Below, piece after piece: positions 41,601 through 46,484 of a stretch of 64,000 nt of DNA. Within the stretch, counting starts at the first letter, position 1; each line of letters begins with the position of its first letter. The translations under genes and the position numbers were made by a program. This DNA is from Lactobacillaceae bacterium L1_55_11 (GTDB lineage: Bacteria; Bacillota; Bacilli; Lactobacillales; Lactobacillaceae): positions 62,001 through 126,000 of the forward strand of contig JAQYTT010000003.1 in the NCBI GenBank assembly GCA_029433155.1, written 5' to 3'. The notes below the pieces were generated by a model. The model worked only from the letters and a program-made list of their open reading frames with translations. It did no database searches and was not told where the DNA came from.

Positions 41601-44600
41601 CCCAAAAGACGGCCCAGAAGCAGGCAGTTGATGATGCGGCCAAGACGGCCAGTGACAACTTAGCCAAGGCCCAGGATGCCCAGGCCATCGACCAGGCCCT
41701 TGCCAACGGTCAAAAGGCCATTACTGATACTCACCAGCCAGGTCAGAGTGTTGACCAGGCTAAGACCGACCAGAACAATGCCCTTGATGATTTGGCAAAG
41801 CAGGCTAAGGCCGCTATCGACGCTGATCCTACCCTGACGACTGCTCAAAAGCAGGCCCAGGATAGTCAGGTTGACCAAGATGTGGCTAAGGCAAAGCAAT
41901 CAATTGGCGATGCTAAGAATGCCCAAGACATTCAAAACGCTGTTGACCAGGCTAAGTCAGACATTAGCAAGGTTCACCAGCCAGGTCAGAGCGTTGACCA
42001 GCAGAAGCAGTCGGCTACCGATGCAGTTACTGATGCTGCTAATAAGGCCAAGGCCGCTATCAATGCCGATCCAACGCTAAGCGCTGATCAAAAGAAGGCC
42101 CAGACGGCTGCTGTTGACCAAGCTGCCCAAGATGCTTTGAACAAGATTCAAAACGCCAAGGACGCCCAGACTGCTACTGATGCGGTCGACGATGCCCTGA
42201 ACAAGATTAATAGTGACCACCAGGCCGGCCCATCACTGGCTGACCAGAAGGAGGCGGCCGAGGACGCTATTAATCAGGCGGCCGACAAGGCTAAGGCAGC
42301 AATCGATGCCGACCCAACTTTGACGGATGCGCAGAAGCAGGCGCAAAAGGCAGCCATCGATAAGGCTGCTCAGGCTGCGAAGGATAAGATCAACGCTGCT
42401 ACTGATGCTGATGGTATTAACCAGGGCCAGAGTGGTGCTGAAAATGACTTCCAGCAGGCTCACCAGCCAGGCCAGTCAGTTGACAACCAGGTTAAGACCA
42501 ACCAGGCTAACTTGGATGCCGTTGTGGCTCAGACGGAAGCAACCATTAAGGCTGATAACACCTTGAGTCAGGCCGACAAGGATGCCCAGACCAAGCAGGT
42601 AGCAACACTGGCAAAGCAGTACGGTGACCAAATTAGCAGTGCTAAGGATGCCCAAACTGCTCAGAGTGCTTACCAAAACGGTGCTAAGGCTATCCAAGAT
42701 GCCCACCAGCCGGGTCAGCCAATTACGGAACAGACCCAGCAGGCCAAGGCTAACTTGACGGATGTGGCCAACCAGACCACGACTAAGATCAATGCCGACC
42801 AGACTTTGACGGATGCTCAAAAGCAGACCCAGAGTCAAAACGTGGCAACCGCCTTGCAAAAGGCAACCGCAGCCATTGACCAAGCGCAGACGGCGCAAGC
42901 CGCTACCACGGCTGCCCAGAATGGTACCAAAGACATTGAGTCCCAGTACCAGCCAGGCAAGCCAGTGACCGAGCAGGTTACCCAGTCCAAGACCACGCTG
43001 AATGATTTGGCAAAGCAGGTCGAAGCCGCCATTGCCGCTGATCCGACCTTGAATGATTCACAAAAGGCTGATCAGAAGCAGGCGGTTGAGGATGCCCTCA
43101 CCCAGGCTAACCAGAACATTGGACAGGCCACGACCGGTCAGGCCACTCAGGCTGCCGTTGATGCCGGAACCAAGGCCATTAATGCGGCCCACCAGCCAGG
43201 ACAGCCAATCAGCAATCAAAAGCAGGCCAGCCAGAACCAGATTCAGGCGGCGGCTGACAAGGCCAAGGCTGCCATTGAAGCCGACCCAACCCTGGATGCT
43301 ACCGCTAAGGCTGCCCAGGAACAGGCCGTCGACAAGGCTGCTCAGGCTGCCAGCGATGCCGTTAACCAGGCTAAGAACGCCCAGGATGCTCAGCAAGCTG
43401 CTAATGATGGTATCAACAAGATTAACGGTACCCATCAGGCGGGTCAGCCACTGACTAACCAGAAGCAGACTGCTAGCGACCAACTGGACGCCGCTGCCAA
43501 GGCTGCGAAGGATAAGATTGCTAATGACCCAACCCTGACCGATGCCCAAAAGCAGGCGCAGGAGAAGGCCGTTGATGATGCCGTTGCGGCTGCTAAGCAG
43601 GCTCTGAACCAGGCTGACACCGCGCAAAAGGCTCAGGATGCGGTTAATAATGGTTTGTCCAAGATTAACGGTGCTTACCAAGCCGGTCAGACGATTGATG
43701 CTCAAAAGCAGACCGCTAGTCAGACCATTACCAATGCTGCTCAGGCTGCCAAGGATAAGATTGATAACGATCCAACCTTGAGTGCCGCTGAGAAGCAGGC
43801 ACAGAAGAATGCGGTTGATGCCGCTGCTAAGCAGGCTCAGGATGCCTTGAACCAGGCTAAGACCGCTGATGCGGCCAATGCCGCGGTTACTCAGGCCCAA
43901 AAAGCCTTCGAAGCCGCTCATCAGGCCGGCCAGCCAGTCACGAACCAGCAAAAGCAGGCTAATGACCAGATTCAGCAGGCCGCTGATAAGGCCAAGGCTG
44001 CTATTGACGCCGATTCAACTTTGACGGATGCCCAAAAGGCCGCCCAGAAGCAAAAGATTGACGCCATTGCTGCCGACGCTGCAAACAAGGTGAAGAATGC
44101 CACTTCTGCCGTTGACATTAACCAGGCAGTTAGCGATGCTAGTCAGCAGTTTGCTCAGGCCCACCAGCCTGGACAAACGGTTGATAACCAAAAGCAGTCC
44201 GCTGGCGCCGTAGTTGACGAAACCGTTAAGCAGGTTAAGGCCGCAATCGATGCCGATCCAACGCTGACTAGCCAGCAAAAGGCCGACCAAAAGGCGGCCG
44301 TTGACCAGGCTGCAGCTGCGGCGGCAACTAAGATTAAGGCTGCCACTGATGCCAACACGGTTGACCAGCTGCAAAAGCAGGCGGTTAATGATTTGATGAA
44401 GCTGCACACGCCAGGTGAGTCGATGGATTCTGCCAAGACCAAGGCTCAAACGGATGTGCAAAACACTGCTAACCAAACCAAGGCTGCTATTGACGCCGAC
44501 CCAACTTTGACTAATGCGCAAAAGACTGAGCAGAAGGCGGCCGTAGATGCGGCTACCCAGACGGCCTTGAAGCAGATTACTCAGAGTCAAAACGTCGACG

Positions 44601-45151
44601 CCCTTAAGCAGACCAACGCGCAGACGGCAGTAATTAAGCAGTCTCACCAACCTGGTACTAGCCTTGACCAACAGCGTCAGGCTAGCCAAGCAGCCATCAA
44701 GGCTGCCGGCCAGTCGGCTAAGACCAACGTTGCTAATAACGCCCAGTTATCAGCAGCCCAGAAGGCCGACCGTCAGGCTCACATTGACGCCGTGGTTGCC
44801 GAGGCTTTGCTGAAGGTTACCAACGCTCAAACTGCAGAGGCACTGGCCCAGATCAACCGGGATGCCCAGGCTGCAATCCTGGACGCCCAAAACGTTGACC
44901 CAGCCAGCGCCAACATCCCAGGTAAACAGAAGCCAACTGCTAACCAGCAACGCCCTAACCAGAACGTAGCCCCAGCGGTACCAAGTGCCGGTGCAAGCTA
45001 CAGCTACCCAACGGTTACGAGTGCGCTGCCAAATACGGGTCGCCAGGCTCAAAATATCAATACCCTTGGTATGATTAGCTTGACGCTGGCAAGCTTAGGC
45101 ATGCTCCTAGGTGCTAGTTACAAGTCCCGTAAGCGTGATGATGAAGCTTAA
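20684..45151 (+). CDS. Giant LPxTG cell-wall-anchored surface protein with about 86 DUF1542-like repeats
   Basis: One uninterrupted frame codes for 8,155 residues. ATG 20684 follows AGAGGGA; a TTG at 20663 is unlikely. Order: KxYKxGKxW signal peptide (KMYKSGKFW, 16-24; cleavage near residue 44); Ser/Thr/Gln-rich low-complexity region (45-345), a possible glycosylation zone; beta-rich, Asn/Gly-rich region resembling the pectate-lyase-like adhesive domain (about 370-840); MucBP-like beta segments (about 840-1100); about 86 tandem repeats averaging 81 residues (1112-8072); a Pro/Asn/Gln linker; LPNTG (8115-8119), hydrophobic helix and RKRDDEA tail for sortase anchoring. Each repeat has the core pattern ID.DPTLTDAQK..Q..AVD.AA and a HQPG-like turn. 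Staphylococcal Ebh is a well-known giant relative in architecture. Role: probably adhesion to host, matrix or other cells; ligand unknown. Confidence 0.95.
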   Translation: MKNENLINDDLRVHFKMYKSGKFWLVSGLGILGAGIGAGQNASADTTSADQTNTEQTSNQAGTTNAQTVNLNQDQVEAQASASSSTSLSQSTSTSTLSSTSESTKASQSTSQSTIDQDQSKQSKSASESNSISVADSQAAKSGSTQIGSTQSGSTQSGSNQSGSTQSTGNQSTSNQSASQGATADQTQDDNDGLSLRDGDDTNTGSNSDSTNQAASTSLSTSVVNSASNSTAADESEQASQLKSTSAALSTSASILASKNASTSDSASTYTSTSLVDSISASQSAAAVSASSSQSAADASRSNSTAQSLSSSLSFSTSGSESISAAAINVNTGKDNASRSNLDAATVSNVVKGNLPSSTSVTVAPSDSVTNTNKYRLDAQAVKGHYAAVANWSEFQNAYNDDTVSFIDLKGDVVSTADPNDHTPLKARTKSILIDGNNHTLNIGSTALRTGQVNPNNSAQHATFTLTNTNLIQFGTNDNGNGGDAAGSNISNDPDAAIDAFGSRGSYGGWVYNINNVNLEGPDGVNGNENRQPKHLLDAEGSYVILSGAVQANTRQELLQASKIDIANGAQVGMIRANGSRSTGYAMFYSPNNDSNDSYDDNATGRDHKFTIGDGATINVTDLQNNSSTYGFLWGNVQQLTAGDNITFNVVGLPMWLNTGGYYGGTKSDSRNNRTFVFGRNLTVNTSNQLKGSTSNAIYLNGSGQSQNVIINEGASLNFPQNGANGNGRVINLDGSNKLTIVAPKYLNFARTDFNGNPMAGALFDFGGGSQVVISNADIKLWTNGTDSLSTVPGGNNEYQVKQMIVNNGSISIQTTSGQTINNVPYNNLRQLVAINGQTNGKILVNYVDQNGKLVKANVPFDVSDTSKFIAGEKIPLNSDYFKVQQMPVNEQWAIGKQVYSGAVRDAQSQGDPSTTIDNGDSYGQATYAVVPTNTGTYTYNIYVYGAPERVQYQYVDKNTGKVLVALMSGQTGTEGLGNTENLVQANYGNTINWTDDYYKLTNVPTGYHYDSGNANQPTTTKVTDNNPVVTLYVVGNTQIDNTSNQYTNGSSAGSIPKVSVRGITGQTLSSLPLPNAGSNVLTGVTINGQSVDPSQPYTFGTTPDTIVYTYQTISDWKSSAKQAASDQATKVKSEIDADPTLTTAQKTAQKAAADQAATQASSSIDSVTQGSNATTVAQQGITNINNAHQPQADISQQREDAKAKLKALAQQTQVAIAQNGALTSAQKDQQQSALQSALNNALSNVDNASNVDGVAQAESDGETAIKATDPSTPTVADLKNSHIQALQNTADQTKAAIDNDVNLTPDQKASQKKAVDQATAQYISTMPDDVDSMDSLVSFAEPKIQALHKAGESLSDRKKDAISNLQTAADQANNTIDNDKTLTSDQKTTQKNQVNQALQTATNNINDASDANGVDTAAQAGLTNIDSVHTSGDTVANQQNAANQNLINEANTTLQKIDQDNTLTDDQKTQQKSKVNSDLSAAQAKVNQATDADDINSAEAAGKSAIDADYQAGESLDQQKQDAQKTINDAASAAQNQVNQEPTLTSDQKTAQVKKIQADQQQALTNVNNAQNAQTIANQKTAGVNTLNSDGQDKGDTIANQQTATKNKLAQSASDAKNSIAQDPTLTQALKDQLSKNVDQATNDANSKISAATTADDINTAEQAGAGNITGQTNQISSLANQLTDSKNALGKAAEDTKSAIDNDATLTSDQKAAQKTKVDNALQTAQDQLNAATDANGLTTATNTGTQNIKNQHQSKDLASDKADAQQAISDEATKVKAAIDSDKTLTDAAKTSQKANVDQTAQSVQTDIQNAQTADAVEQVQNDGITKVDQQHVPADLNQQVTDAKAAVNAAAQATNTQISQDATLDSAAKQAQQTAANQAASDAITQIGNATDAQGVEDAKNAGVSKVNSQYKTGTPVADQISAVKDQVNSAATAAKQTIDNDVTLDQNQKNDQKAAVDKAANDGLTNLGQQSNADGVESAQKQAVNQINAVHQNGEAVSDRKTAANNAIDDAATQANNTIDANNTLDNNEKAAQKADVKTAADQAKAAVNAVADAQGVENAQTAGAKSVSQVPHDGKSLADRRTDAKSAVASQAQNTKNQINNDQALTTDQKTAQSNAVDAQVAQADTAIDNAQNAQDIEDAGNTGKQNVASQYKQGDLTQEKQTASAALDQTASQTNQAIDSDDTLTDAQKTAAKNQVATDLAAAKNQVQSARSADDITAAQNSGISKIKADHQQGDLNKQRQDAESDLAQKASDTKTAIANDPTLDDAAKTSQSNQVDQQLAAANQAVNAAGNADAIVAARNTGVANITKQHQANSQSVANQQTAAKNALTDKATAAKTVIDNDPTWTTAEKTSQKSKVDSAANTQIQAINQVSASDPKAAQTIEDAQKQGNTDIEAVENQHGTSVADRQSAANQNIDNEATKVKNDISNDATLTNAEKTKQSSDVDNAAATAKANINKATDAQSISDAENQGISDVDAKHVKGSQSVDQQKSNATDALQAEATKVKNAINTDVTLTNDEKTAQSKAVDDALSQATANVNSASDAQGITDSQNTGISKIDASHVPGKSIDQQKNDANSAVDNTANNTNTSINNDNTLDQNSKNDQTNAVNKAKSDAEKAISNAQAAQEIEDAKNSAQESIPKLHVPGKDITEQRTNGKATVQAEADKINSGIDADQNLDSATKAAQKAKVNNIVSASDSQLDNDTTADDINKDVRAALGAIDLVGQQSSQKDALTAEANTQKSNIDNDATLDDAAKATQKQGVDSALTQANNNIDNATDSGSVTSAASAGKTAIDAVHQPGKPVSDTQTAQKSAVDDAATAAKTAIDNDKTLTDADKTVQKAAVDKAASDAKTNIDNAKTAQAAQDAATQAEKTINAAHQPGQSVSDTQTAQKSAVDDAATAAKTAIDNDKTLTDAEKTQQKAAVDQAANDAKTAVGNATDAQSAQDAANDGINKIKNAHQAGQSVSQTQTDQQNAVDQAASAAKQDIDNDPTLTDARKTQQKASVDQAASDAKTAVNNATDAQGAQDAAKSGIDKIKGTHQAGQSVSQTQTQQKSAIDDAATAAKNKIDNDATLDDATKTAQKDAVDDAANKAKMAIDQATTAQAAQDAANQGTTNINNAYQPGKSLDDQKATQAKVLDDAATAAKSAIDNDNTLTDAEKTAQKAAVDQAANTAKTAVNNATTAQAAEDAVTNGTKQINAAHQPGQPVSDTQTKQKSAIDDAATAAENKIDSDSNLTDAQKAAQKAQVEKAANDAKTAVDNATDAQAAQDAANNGTKAINGVYQPGQPIGNTQTQQKSAIDDAATAAKNKIVADNTLTDAQKANQEAAVDQAANNAKAAVDQAKTAQEVQTATDDGTKAINNAYQPGQPVSDTQTKQKSAIDDAATAAKNKIAADNTLTDAQKASQEAAVDQAANDAKNAIGQATTAQAVQAATDAGTKNIQNAYQPGQPVSDTQTKQKSAIDDAATAAKNKIANDNTLTDDQKKAQEAAVDQAAANAKEAVDQATTAQGAQDAATNGTKAINDSYQPGPSVSDSQTKQKSAIDDAATTAKNKIANDPTLTDAQKAAQEAAVDQAAQAAKDKVSQATTAQAAQDAANNGTNAINNAYQPGQSVSQNQAAQKASLNQQANTEKTAIDNDPTLTDAQKTAQKAAVDQANSDAQTAVDNAQNAQDIENAVNQANQKIKDAHQPGQSLDNQKSTQTQAIDDAATAAKSAIANDPTLDAATKASQTAQVEKAANDAKTNVNNAANAQAAQDATNAGKTALGQIHQPGKSVADTQAEQSNKIDQAADAAKTAIANDATLDDATKAEQTAAVNQAANNAKTAISNAQNAQDAEDAATKGANDVANAHQQGQPVAQTQINQKNQVDQAASAAKTAIDNDTTLTDAQKAAQKTAVDQDAAKAKANVDSATTAQAAKDAASQGTTTINKDHQPGQSVATTQASQKQNVDQAATAAKATIANDPTLDDAAKTSQEQAVDHAANNAKSAIDQATDAQGAQDAAQSGINTINGVHQQGQPVTSQKTDIQGQLQQAAETIKQAIDNDSTLTDAEKTAQKAAVDQDAAKATQNINQATTVQAAKDAESQGETAMKADHQPGTSVDTQKGQANSALDNAGNNASSAVNSDPTLTNDEKSKQQAAIAAAKQAAEQAIAAAKAAQDIENAKNKGTSDINSAHVPGKDIPTQQENAQKVVQAAVYAANQAIDNDPTLTNAEKADQKNAVTGKQQAANESIQNSQNAQDILTNQNSSLNLINNAHTAGTSVADYQQAAKTQVAQGAQQAKDAIDNDNTLSDAEKTAEKAKVDQAASQANDNITAATTAQGVLDAQQAGQTNINNQHQAGQDLNDRKTAAKQALQTAADQTDAAIDSDPTLDNATKAAQKQAVAAQLQQANDAVANATTAQDILNQQSDGQKTIGDQHQANSKSVADQQNDAKNALANTAQQTKAAIDADTTLTDADKQTQKSQVDSNLQSAEQNVAAANNAQAVEDAQTHGQSAITGAHQQGQDLADQQTTAKNAITTEANKTKAAIDNDTTLTDAQKTAQKANVDSAASAAQSAIAAAPNAQAIKQAQTDGTNNVDNAHQPQAGLDQQRTAAKQTIADQTNQTKAKIDADPTLTDADKASQKQAVDQAAQAADSKIDAAQDAQNIADATQAGQSSVTGSHQTGQTVDNQKQTAIAAVNKAAADAKTTINADPTLTDADKASQSQAVDQAASQANQNINQAGNAQAIADAQKQGETAVNGVHQPGKPVSGQKDTAKANLNQEVTKVKNAIDTDTTLTDAQKTSQKQAVDDQAAKASTNIDNATTAQGATDAYNQGVTAIDQQHQPGQAVTMQKGQANQDIDNTGNTVSNAVKNDNTLTDQQKADQQAAIAKAKAAAAEAIAKAQAAQAIEDAKNKGTSDINQAHVPGATVDDQRANAKQNLQKAADQADAAIDNDPTLIDAQKADQKNQVTGDQQAANDALDKSTDAQSVLNSQNDGLALINQRHQSAEPVATQQDTAKSDLANAATAAKSAIDNDPTLTTAEKQDQKNQVDTAVQNGDTAIAGTTTAQAASDAKDKAVSAVNAVHQPGQKVADRQAAAQSTLTAKANDVKNAIDNDPTLTDDQKASQKQAVDSTTQQEQSKLAAATDAQSVDDTLAQAQTAVANQHQAGPSLADQQNTAKTALAKAVSDTKAAIDADPTLTDDQKASQKQAVDQAAQAATDKINNSTQAQSLMDTNQQSIAGVKAIHQAQQPVSDQQSAAKNLVTQQANQTKAAIDADPTLTDAQKTQQKAAVDQAANQLNGQIDAATTAQQIKEYTDQAGAQLNKNHQNGESVASRQTDAKSALDQEATNTKAAIDANPTLTDDQKASQKQAVDQATAAAETAVARAQTAQDIENATQQGQGKITASHQNGTAVADRQSNAQAAAKAEADAQKKVIDADPTLNIADRTTQKAAIDQALQQADTAISQAQTAQDIENAQAKAVKDLDAVHQSGEPVSQHQADAKQQVTQAVAAAKQKIEADPTLTTAQKQDQESQVDAAAEQANSKIDQTTDAQSAQDAGKSGATAVAAVPQPGQNLPAQKAAAKAQLTAAVNQQKQAIAADTTLTNAAQASQAAAVDAAAKQASDKIDSDQDAQSIQNDQNTGVNNINGVHQPGAAVNDQANQSKTNLLSAADQIKNQISTDATLDDAQKQAQTNAVNTALAQATQAVNNATTAQGVADAENAGTQAINNQHHAGEKLEDAKTDAKAEIANKLAAVKQAIANDPTLDNAAQANQSAAADAAAQNANDQIAKAADAQAILDAKQNGEQSIGNQHQPGQSISDQQNDAKTNIGQTGATAKAAIDADPTLTDDQKTAQKQGVDEAAQQANATVDAATTAQGIEDVVKQADTNVTGVHKPGKAISDQRNTAQAAIKDAASQAKDKIDNDVTLANAAKTAQKSSVDAAAAQADNQISAATDAQHIADAQSQGINKVISVQKSGDPVATQQTKATSEVEQAASQAKAQIAADPTLNDADKTNQSNQVDQAAATAKQNIQNAQDSQSVEDASRAGQSAINTVPKSGEAVSGQQSDQKQALDNAAKDAKASIANDPTLNNAQKQTQSDAVDQAVSQAKAAVDAAKDALGIQDAAKKGEDALNGIHQAGQPLTDTQTAAKQTVDDAAKAANQAIDNDPTLDNAAKASQKQAVQTAANNAKAAVDQAPNAQTAEDAAKNGSNTVASAHQPGQAVSVTQTAQKQAIDTAAQQTKTAIDNDDTLNNATKQAQKAAVDQAASQAKNNVDSATTAQAAENAAKDGVDQINKAHQAGQPVSQTQDAQKQAVTAAAQAAKDTIDSDPTLTDAEKQTQKNAVDAAATKAADNITKASNAQAAEDAATNGQSAIKAVHQPGKPVTDTQTAQKAAVTDHANQVKKDIDNDATLTTDQKQAQKAAVDAAAKAAQDAVDNATTAQGAADAAADGQKKMDAQHVVGTPVTSQQSTAKQAVNTAAQQAETAIDNDPTLTSQQKADQKAAAQKAADAANQAIDQATDAQSIQDLAQQGQTNISKAHQPAQSVADQQTTAKQAVQSAGDKAKQQIDNDSTLDNQAKAAQKNQVDAAVKAAQTDLTQATDAQGITDKQAQAEQNIANLPKSGKSLTDQRTDADNAIDQAAKAAKQTIATDPTLNDQAKSDQQAAVDKAANDAKTAVGQANSAQDIENATSHGQANVNAVHKGGQALTDQKSAATTALNQAANDAKAAIDADPTLTTAEKNAQKATVDQDNQTASAKVNQANDAQDIQNEQAAGTQSLKQVHQGGKSVAARQSAAGDNLNNLAKQAQDAISTDKTLTDAQKATQTQAVKDALAKAQDAVNKAADAQGVQDAETTGTQAINGAHQAGEKLEDAKNDAKNAVDTKANQLKASIDADPSLNQAAKTAQKNAVGAAASQAKDKIDTATDAQDIQTARDNGTTDMGKQHVAGTPVKDQQTQAATKLTDSATQTKAAIDADPTLTDAQKTAQKQAVDDAAKTASDNLAKAQDAQAIDQALANGQKAITDTHQPGQSVDQAKTDQNNALDDLAKQAKAAIDADPTLTTAQKQAQDSQVDQDVAKAKQSIGDAKNAQDIQNAVDQAKSDISKVHQPGQSVDQQKQSATDAVTDAANKAKAAINADPTLSADQKKAQTAAVDQAAQDALNKIQNAKDAQTATDAVDDALNKINSDHQAGPSLADQKEAAEDAINQAADKAKAAIDADPTLTDAQKQAQKAAIDKAAQAAKDKINAATDADGINQGQSGAENDFQQAHQPGQSVDNQVKTNQANLDAVVAQTEATIKADNTLSQADKDAQTKQVATLAKQYGDQISSAKDAQTAQSAYQNGAKAIQDAHQPGQPITEQTQQAKANLTDVANQTTTKINADQTLTDAQKQTQSQNVATALQKATAAIDQAQTAQAATTAAQNGTKDIESQYQPGKPVTEQVTQSKTTLNDLAKQVEAAIAADPTLNDSQKADQKQAVEDALTQANQNIGQATTGQATQAAVDAGTKAINAAHQPGQPISNQKQASQNQIQAAADKAKAAIEADPTLDATAKAAQEQAVDKAAQAASDAVNQAKNAQDAQQAANDGINKINGTHQAGQPLTNQKQTASDQLDAAAKAAKDKIANDPTLTDAQKQAQEKAVDDAVAAAKQALNQADTAQKAQDAVNNGLSKINGAYQAGQTIDAQKQTASQTITNAAQAAKDKIDNDPTLSAAEKQAQKNAVDAAAKQAQDALNQAKTADAANAAVTQAQKAFEAAHQAGQPVTNQQKQANDQIQQAADKAKAAIDADSTLTDAQKAAQKQKIDAIAADAANKVKNATSAVDINQAVSDASQQFAQAHQPGQTVDNQKQSAGAVVDETVKQVKAAIDADPTLTSQQKADQKAAVDQAAAAAATKIKAATDANTVDQLQKQAVNDLMKLHTPGESMDSAKTKAQTDVQNTANQTKAAIDADPTLTNAQKTEQKAAVDAATQTALKQITQSQNVDALKQTNAQTAVIKQSHQPGTSLDQQRQASQAAIKAAGQSAKTNVANNAQLSAAQKADRQAHIDAVVAEALLKVTNAQTAEALAQINRDAQAAILDAQNVDPASANIPGKQKPTANQQRPNQNVAPAVPSAGASYSYPTVTSALPNTGRQAQNINTLGMISLTLASLGMLLGASYKSRKRDDEA
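24020..44900 (+). repeat. Tandem 243-bp coding repeats, about 86 copies
   Basis: I counted 86 copies of the ID.DPTL-type core by reading the protein; 20.9 kb divided by 86 gives about 243 bp, or 81 residues, per copy. Copies differ by many silent and amino acid changes, so most are old. Coiled or three-helix-bundle structure is expected from the Ala/Gln/Lys/Asp-rich helical composition. The first copy (SEIDADPTLTTAQKT) starts near 24,080 and the last is degenerate (TNVANNAQLSAAQKA near 44,740). Confidence 0.92.
29090..31560 (+). repeat. Recently expanded block of ten near-identical repeats (copies 22-31)
   Basis: Copies in this block share QPGQ.VSDTQT.QKSA.DDAATAAK phrases at 243-bp spacing. 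The DNA at 30,789 and 31,032 is close to identical for more than 100 bp, in contrast to the diverged copies on either side. This is the expected trace of recent slippage or unequal recombination. Confidence 0.8.
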
Positions 45152-45175
45152 TCGCTGAGTCTGATTGCTAAGAAG

Positions 45176-45213
45176 AGGCCCCCACGGAAGTGACTTCCGC
45201 GGGGGTCTTTTTT
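45176..45213 (+). terminator. Rho-independent terminator of the giant gene
   Basis: A long GC-rich stem GGCCCCCACGGAAG / CTTCCGCGGGGGTC with one mismatch and a TGA loop is followed by TTTTTT. It starts 25 bp after the stop codon. Confidence 0.93.
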
Positions 45214-45334
45214 GTATATTTTTAGTAAAAGTTTCTGGTGTAGCCCAGTTTCAAAACCCAGTCTCCGAGCGGTTTCTGTAGCTTATAAAGGCACATCCCC
45301 AGTATTTGTCCCTGGCTAAAATCGCGGTTCCTTT

Positions 45335-45357
45335 TTGGCTTAGCCAAACTTTATAAT
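45335..45357 (+). promoter_or_regulatory. Promoter of the PAP2 gene with embedded palindrome
   Basis: A perfect TATAAT is at 45352-45357. Directly before it lies the perfect palindrome TTGGCT-T-AGCCAA (45335-45347), where a repressor would block the polymerase. The -35 region (near 45328, TTCCTT) is weak. Confidence 0.55.
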
Positions 45358-45387
45358 GAAGGCATAAAAAGAAAGGAAGAATTGCCG

Positions 45388-46368
45388 ATGTCTATTTGGG
45401 AGAGCTCCAATACTGGGGCGTTGATTCAAGACACACGTAACCGCTTTGTGACAACCACTGGGGAGAAGAAAACACTCACAACTTTCTTAATTATTGGTTT
45501 TGCCGTTTTACTTTTTGCTACTTTCTTTGATAAAAACGTTAGTTCAACCGTCATGGATCAGAACTCGATTTTTGGAAACATTTTCCAAAACTACGCTGAT
45601 CAGGGGGCTAACGTTGTGCTCTTTGCTGCCTTTGAAATCTTGGCCTGGATTACCTGGTTTAAGGTTCAGGGGAATGTTTTACGATATGCTATGACGGCCA
45701 GCCTGCTAGCGATGGCCTTAAATCAAATGCTAGCTGTGTTAATGGATATGTTAAGTTACACGTTTTCAATGATTCACAACATTCAAAAGGGGCGCCCAAT
45801 GGGGATGGCTAACAACACTGCCGCTGTTGCTAACTACCCCGAAGCCCTGCGTTGGAGCTTAGCAATCGCATTAACACTTTTTATTTCCATTGCTTTTTAT
45901 TACTGGATTGGACGCAAGGGGGCTAGCGACCTGAACTATTTGCTGATGGCCGCCCTGGTTGGGATTGCTCTGGTGCTGGCCGCTACGACGACTATTAACG
46001 AAATGAAGGTCCTCTGGGGCCGTTTCCGTCCTTACGAAATGGTTAACCACATGAGTAACTTTACTCCTTGGTACCACTTAAACGGGAAGACGGGGCATAA
46101 CTCTTTCCCATCTGGGCATACCATGTCTGGTTGGCTCTATCTCTGGTTAGCCTTCTTCGTGCCACGTAAAAACATTAGCTGGCAGAAGGTGATGGTTTAC
46201 TTTGGGATTGGTATGGGTGTTTTGACTGGTCTTAGCCGGGTCCGGATTGGTGCCCACTGGCTCAGTGACGTGACCGTTTCCAGCCTGATTGTTGGGACTA
46301 TGATTTTCTTTGCTAGCCGTCTTTTGCAGGCCCACTACATCGAAAGTCGTCACAGTGACGCCGCCTAA
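45388..46368 (+). CDS. PAP2 superfamily membrane phosphatase
   Basis: A 326-residue membrane protein with about six hydrophobic helices. The three phosphatase motifs are present: LWGRFRPYEM (arginine-proline motif), SFPSGHTMSGW (near residue 238), and SRVRIGAHWLSDV (near residue 290). Such enzymes remove phosphate from lipid carriers or phospholipids on the outer face of the membrane. The N-terminal 90 residues and the long loop before motif 1 (FSMIHNIQKGRP) are longer than in BcrC or PgpB. ATG 45388 has GGAAG 9 bases upstream; a TTG two codons earlier is less likely. It is monocistronic, with a palindrome over its promoter. The substrate is unknown. Confidence 0.88.
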   Translation: MSIWESSNTGALIQDTRNRFVTTTGEKKTLTTFLIIGFAVLLFATFFDKNVSSTVMDQNSIFGNIFQNYADQGANVVLFAAFEILAWITWFKVQGNVLRYAMTASLLAMALNQMLAVLMDMLSYTFSMIHNIQKGRPMGMANNTAAVANYPEALRWSLAIALTLFISIAFYYWIGRKGASDLNYLLMAALVGIALVLAATTTINEMKVLWGRFRPYEMVNHMSNFTPWYHLNGKTGHNSFPSGHTMSGWLYLWLAFFVPRKNISWQKVMVYFGIGMGVLTGLSRVRIGAHWLSDVTVSSLIVGTMIFFASRLLQAHYIESRHSDAA

Positions 46369-46381
46369 ATTTATTTAAAAG

Positions 46382-46408
46382 AAAAACAGCTTATGGGGCT
46401 GTTTTTTT
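46382..46408 (+). terminator. Rho-independent terminator after the PAP2 gene
   Basis: AAAAACAGC / GCTGTTTTT with a seven-base loop and a run of seven T residues, 14 bp after the stop codon. Confidence 0.88.
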
Positions 46409-46421
46409 GTGGCCTAATTTT

Positions 46422-46450
46422 TTGCAATCAGGGGGCCGAAAAGATAGAGT
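46422..46450 (+). promoter_or_regulatory. Promoter of the uvrA-like gene
   Basis: TTGCAA (46422-46427) and TAGAGT (46445-46450) are 17 bp apart, 34 bp before the GTG start. Confidence 0.55.
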
Positions 46451-46484
46451 AGTACTTGATTAACGGTATTTGCAGGAGGTTAGC

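Noticed and set aside
24020-44900. Periodic direct repeats considered as a CRISPR or satellite array
   Set aside because: The period is 243 bp, changes are mostly silent or conservative, and one open frame runs through every copy. It is a protein repeat, not a CRISPR array.
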